Shown here piece after piece: positions 60,301 through 64,000 of a stretch of 64,000 nt of DNA. Numbering within the stretch: position 1 is the stretch's first letter; each line of letters begins with the position of its first letter. Below the pieces are notes generated by a model. It was not told the origin of the DNA, did not search any database, and worked only from the letters and a program-made list of their open reading frames with translations. Origin of the DNA: Argopecten irradians (taxonomy: Eukaryota > Mollusca > Bivalvia > Pectinida > Pectinidae); NCBI RefSeq assembly GCF_041381155.1, contig NC_091138.1, forward strand, positions 33,039,604-33,103,603, given 5' to 3'. Both the position numbers and the translations under genes were made by a program.

Positions 60301-61086
60301 AAATAAATTACAAATTTAAGTGCATTTCAAATTTATTTTGTAGTTTGAAGATGAACAGAATTCAGAAACAGTGCCCTCAGCTAGATTTGACCCAAAAGAA
60401 CATGAAAAGTTGAAACGAGATATGAAGAAACTTCAGCGCAAGTAGGTACTACTGTTAGGGAGAAATTGATAAAAAACCAACAAGAAGCTATTTAAAGATT
60501 TTGGCCTATCTGACTCCTGTGACCTTAAATGGTGGTCAAGGTCATTGATTTGAACAAACTTGTTAGCCCTTCATTCTAGTATTCTACAGGACCAATACCA
60601 GGCCTCTAACTCTCTTAGTTATTATATCAAAAGATTTACAGCCTATTTGACCCCCATGCCCTTGAATGGCGGTCAAGGTCATTAATTTGAACACAGTCAG
60701 TAGCCCTTAATCCCAGCATTTAACAGGCCAAATATGAGGTCTCTGGGCCCCTTTGTTATTCACAAAAAGTCATTTAAAGAGGTCAGCCCTGTGACCTTAA
60801 ATGAAGGTCCGACGACGAAAGGCACAGAATGACTATAGGTTATCCTGACCCTTCAGATCAGATGACCTAAAAACTTAACTCCCCTATAGACAATGGAAAA
60901 GTGTATGTGCAGTTAAAACAGGGTTTTTTTTTTGTTTACAGAGAAGTGGCTTTTCTCAACAAAGAATTACCGAAGAAAAAGTCCAAACGTCCATCACAGC
61001 TAGGCCATATCAAGGAGAAGAAGTCTAAAAAGAAATTTCAAATGAAAAGAGTTAAGGAGAAAAATAAAAAGAAAGGAAAACATTAA
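54308..61086 (+). CDS. NOL12: Nucleolar protein 12 (Nop25/Rrp17 family), five exons
   Basis: Coding exons are 54308-54396, 57953-58058, 59308-59487, 60344-60441 and 60942-61086. All introns have GT/AG ends and compatible phases, giving 205 residues, close to the vertebrate protein. Residues 1-20 are basic. VVVFDEAARLEFLTGFRKRK (21-40) is the family signature, followed by a charged helical stretch to about 75. HTVTITDISELDLAG (101-115) is the second conserved block. The C-terminus (158-205) is a long Lys-rich nucleolar-targeting-type tail. Known family role: pre-rRNA processing for the large ribosomal subunit in the nucleolus; yeast Rrp17 is a 5'-3' exonuclease. Intron 1 is inflated by a transposon with a LINE inside it, intron 2 by MITEs, and intron 4 by a repeat shared with the oxidoreductase B intron. 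A possible AATAAA lies near 61578. The gene looks intact. Confidence 0.95.
54658..56834. mobile_element. Non-autonomous DNA transposon with 325-bp inverted ends and 8-bp target duplication
   Basis: The left arm (54658-54692 continuing at 55741-56030) and right arm (56509-56834, inverted) match at high identity, beginning CACAGGGACTTGTAACGTAG. The direct repeat TGTACAGC flanks it at 54650-54657 and 56835-56842. The central 480 bp shows no transposase. Without the LINE inside the left arm it is about 1.13 kb. An 8-bp duplication suits hAT or P superfamilies. It lies in intron 1 of NOL12. Confidence 0.88.
54693..55740 (-). mobile_element. 5'-truncated LINE (reverse-transcriptase C-terminal part) inside the transposon
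   Basis: The minus-strand open frame 54840-55733 encodes the C-terminal 297 residues of a jockey/CR1-group-like non-LTR reverse transcriptase: GPILFLIYINDF, FADDSIIY (active-site box), KYLGLTLQKNLKWDLHI, LVRPKLEYCSSIWDPH, TQRRAARYVHNKYHDTSSVT. A short 3' UTR with an internal A tract (54791-54812 as T) follows, and a (GAA)n-type end at 54692-54703. The insertion interrupts the left arm between 54692 and 55741; the right arm shows the uninterrupted sequence. The frame has no internal stop, so the insertion is fairly young. No clear target duplication. Confidence 0.9.
58434..58745 (+). mobile_element. Dispersed repeat (TAGCCCACTAC type) in NOL12 intron 2
   Basis: 'tagcccactacccttattag' and 'gatgatgggctattcaaatt' start the element; 'ctatttctcagaaagtacag', 'cagctgccattttggtagtt' and 'cattctttggtgggcgccaa' follow. 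I recognise this as a common bivalve repeat from memory. No coding capacity. Confidence 0.6.
58815..59205. mobile_element. Probable transposable element with CRE-like sites in NOL12 intron 2
   Basis: It begins near 'gggatatctcaacccgagtg' and ends near 'ccacgggatatccccgtg', with 'gaaagatttttgcctgtcaa' and 'gacggccaaaatctttcatg' as internal inverted parts. It contains a perfect TGACGTCA and a TGACGTCG within 40 bp (about 59010-59042). Boundaries are uncertain. Confidence 0.45.
60012..60088. repeat. 39-bp tandem duplication in NOL12 intron 3
   Basis: 'gactctgga(t/g)ttacaatag' then 'atttgtcacattgacct' occurs twice in a row with one clear substitution. Confidence 0.85.
60476..60868. repeat. Second copy of the intronic 140-bp-unit element, in NOL12 intron 4
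   Basis: Three units, starting near 60504, 60641 and 60784, match 44536-45432, including the end 'cagatcagatgacct'. The left end is missing. It has the same orientation relative to the plus strand as the copy in the oxidoreductase intron. Confidence 0.78.
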
Positions 61087-63284
61087 AAAAATGTGTTTGT
61101 TTTCTGTTGGTCTTGATAAGGCCAAAAAAATATGTCTGTTATTGGTAGGTTGTCTTCTTTTTTTTAAGTGAGTTTCACTCTAAAATAATCGCCGGGACCG
61201 GAGTCTGAGATCAAAAAAAAAATAAGAGTCTAAAAAATTAGAAAAGGTCGAGTAACCCTAAACAGACATGTTTTTTTTGGCCTAATGAACAGCCAAGAAA
61301 TGTGATTTTTTATTCAGCAAACTGTTGCATCAGGTGACTATTTTCTAATGTGAGAGGTAGGAATAATTATCTCCTATTCAGACAGCTGGCTCGATTATAT
61401 GGTTTGACTGGTTGGACCTAGTTGTTCGTTTATGAATTAAAGACGTACCTGGTGATTTTATATTGTTTTCAGACAAGCCTTGACAAAGCCCTCACAGGCC
61501 TATATAAAAAAATGCAGGTCCATCTGGATTTCTACATGAAATAATGACTTTAAGAAACGGTCAAATCAGATGTTCCAAATAAACGAAAACTTACCAAGTG
61601 ATTTATTGTCTATTGCAAGAGGTAGGAAGAGTAATCTCCCATTCAGACTGATGAGCTATCTCCAATGTGTGACTTATATGCAAATCAATAAGGACCACAG
61701 AGAAGACGTTTTTTCCCTAATATAAGTCAAATAAAAGATTTTGCAGGGTATGTGGATGGGTGGGGCATGTCCATTTCACTACAATTTACTGACAGTAACT
61801 GTTTCTCATAGACATTCAAAGTATGAAGTTATCTCCCCTTTTGTGTGCCATATATGCAAATCAGTCATGAGCACAGAGAAGAAGTTTCCTCCCTATTATA
61901 ACTCAAATGAAAGAATGCCAATTTCATTACATTCAACTATTGCAGATATTTTTTTTTTTTTTTTTTTTAGAGTTATGCTCCTTTATTACAAAGGTTTATG
62001 GTCATAAAGCTCATATTCACATTTGCTGATGGATAAGCTTAAGCAATCAAAGAGATTAGTGGTTAATAATCCAAGTTTTCATCTTTACTATACATAAAAA
62101 TAATATATATATATAAGTTTTGTAGCCAAACCAGACACATTTTAAATGACCTTCACTATTAGTAGGATACTAAGCATAGCCAATCAACCGATCCTGAACT
62201 GATAAGATGTAAGGCTATGCCTAGTCCCTTTCAATTTGATAACTGAACTAAAATCTCATTTAAATAAGAGACAAGACAACATAAAAATAATGGTTTAACA
62301 GTTCTGTTTATTGAGGATTGAATATCAAATAATGAGGATATATACAAATGTAAGTGTTAGAATATCAAACAATGTATACAACATGAGATGTCGTCTTTTG
62401 CTTTATTGCATGTACATATCCCTGTATATAAAAAAACATGGAAAAAATAGGTAGTAATAATACACATGTAAATACAATACATCTGTAACTGTTTTAGTGT
62501 TTACCTAAATACAAGAATGTATCAAGAATTCAATATTTCCACTTCTCCAACAAATCTACAAGCTTTTCCATAAATGTTTTAACCATGAAATGCATTTCTA
62601 TATTAGAATGTTAATGTTTCTTTTACACAAGTATATGAATCACCCTGAATATAATTAAGGTTTTAGAAGGTGAGAGAAAAAACATGAAATTATAACCTAA
62701 AGAAAACATTAAGAAATCTTCTACAGGCTTCGTGTATTATGGTAATGGTGATAATATGTAAGGAATGTTTAGTATGGCTGTTGAAGCCTTCACAGAAACA
62801 AATATCACAGAGTTAGCACTTTTCACTTCAATTTAATTCACATACTAGGGTAAATACTACGTAAATGACCATTATAAACATCTGATGCACCTTAAAATCA
62901 TTTTACCAACTTAAGTTAACTAAACGTAGAATTCTGCATTGCTAATATGGTTTCATGACCATTGCATTGTGGCCAGATATCCCTACCAATATATTTATGA
63001 AACATTACTGTTATTTAATTAGATACCGTATTTGACACAATAATTTTTCGGGCCGTAAGTACCTGAATTGAATTAAATGCGGACCTGAATCAATACCTCT
63101 TAAATATCTTTCTTTTGTAAAGTGTTATGAAGCGTAATATGTTTATCTTGTGAAATAATTTTATATCAAGTCTAAATACAGTCCAATTGATTATGTCCTA
63201 TTGGTGCCTATTGGGTTTAATGAATTTAATTTACAACAATTCACAACAATTAAGTAAATAACAACCGTTCTGACAACCTGTAAC
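61087..63284. other. 3' flank of NOL12, AT-rich, no gene seen
   Basis: Contains a T run at about 61949-61970 and imperfect repeats of 'gaggtaggaa(t/g)aattatctcc' and 'caaatcagtcatgagcacag' types near 61350-61900. No supported exon. Confidence 0.5.
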
Positions 63285-63738
63285 CAGCAAGGTGGCCCAA
63301 AGTTTCTGACAACCTGTAACCAGCAAGGTGGCCCTAAGTTTCTGACAACCTGTAACCAGCAAGGTGGCCCTAAGTTTCTGACAACCTGTAACCAGCAAGG
63401 TGGCCCTAAGTTTCTGACAACCTGTAACCAGCAAGGTGGCCCTAAGTTTCTGACAACCTGTAACCAGCAAGTAGGCCCTAAGTTTCTGACAACCTGTAAC
63501 CAGCAAGGTGGCCCTAAGTTTCTGACAACCTGTAACCAGCAAGGTGGCCCTAAGTTTCTGACAACCTAACCTGTAACCAGCAAGTAGGCCCTAAGTTTCT
63601 GACAACCTGTAACCAGCAAGGTGGCCCTAAGTTTCTGACAACCTGTAACCAGCAAGTAGGCCCTAAGTTTCTGACAACCTGTAACCAGCAAGCAGTCCCT
63701 AAGTTTCTGACAACCTGTAGCCTGCAGGCAGGCCCTAA
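63285..63738. repeat. 36-bp minisatellite, about 12-13 copies
   Basis: The unit is CAAGGTGGCCCTAAGTTTCT plus 'gacaacctgtaaccag'. One variant has 'caagtaggccc' in place of 'caaggtggccc', and one copy carries a small insertion near 63567. As 36 is a multiple of three, a 12-residue repeat (LLVTGCQKLRAT) is open on the minus strand, which is not evidence of a gene. Confidence 0.93.
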
Positions 63739-64000
63739 ATAATATAAATTTATAATTGTGTAACTATACCATGTACACATGTACTTAAAAAAACAACAAT
63801 TTTTTGCTTGCTGATATTTGATAAGTTGAACAACTAACATTCAGTACTGAAAACATTGCTTTTTAATATCAATTTTAGGGCAAATTGATGAATGAATGTT
63901 TGTCACATAAAACACAGTCATCTGCATCTGGTTTTGGAAAAATAAAATATATCCTACACCTACTACATATAGTAGGAATAGGATAATTTATTTTTCCAAA
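63739..64000. other. Right edge, no gene seen
   Basis: AT-rich sequence without a recognised feature. Confidence 0.5.

Noticed and set aside
63231-63840. Minus-strand frames with 12-residue repeats (LLVTGCQKLRAT)
   Set aside because: By-product of the 36-bp minisatellite; no coding features.

Overview
The window looks like nuclear DNA of an invertebrate animal, most likely a bivalve mollusc. The grounds are intron-containing genes, AT-rich intergenic DNA, tRNA-derived SINEs that I recognise from memory as a bivalve type, many small inverted-repeat DNA transposons, non-LTR retrotransposons and several minisatellites. The species is not determined. There is no sign of prokaryotic, plasmid or phage organisation, and no rRNA gene or intact tRNA gene was seen.

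Four gene copies are well supported. (1) At 9311-9697, minus strand, lies the first coding exon of a receptor guanylate cyclase-like protein: a signal peptide plus the start of an ANF-receptor ligand-binding domain. The rest of the gene is not visible here. (2) and (3) Two tandem minus-strand paralogues of the Gfo/Idh/MocA oxidoreductase family lie at 29363-30845 and 42393-46422. Each has two coding exons, with the intron at exactly the same codon, so they arose by gene duplication. (4) At 54308-61086, plus strand, is a five-exon gene for nucleolar protein 12 (NOL12), a 205-residue ribosome-biogenesis factor. Two weaker plus-strand gene models (21605-25973 and 33345-35245) and a few isolated candidate exons (35436, 37908, 38293) rest on splice signals and open frames only.

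Layout: 1-9.3 kb has SINEs, a copy of a CGCGA-rich MITE and a 42-bp minisatellite (6.64-7.94 kb). 9.3-9.7 kb is the receptor exon. 10.7-13.9 kb is a 3-kb block of two tandem arrays that appear to have grown out of a CGCGA-rich MITE. 14-29 kb is mostly gene-poor, with a long SINE family, a palindromic MITE (24.96-25.24 kb) and a possible orphan gene. 29.4-46.4 kb is the oxidoreductase pair; the 11.5 kb between them holds LINE endonuclease and reverse-transcriptase fragments and the possible plus-strand exons. 46.5-54.3 kb is rich in inverted repeats and MITEs. 54.3-61.1 kb is NOL12, whose first intron carries a DNA transposon with 325-bp inverted ends that was itself hit by a 5'-truncated LINE. 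The right end has a 36-bp minisatellite (63.28-63.74 kb).

The genes do not form an obvious pathway. The clearest functional unit is the oxidoreductase pair. The main interest lies in repeat evolution: a minisatellite apparently born from a MITE terminus, a dated nested insertion, and related repeats in introns of two genes that carry nuclear-receptor-type half sites.
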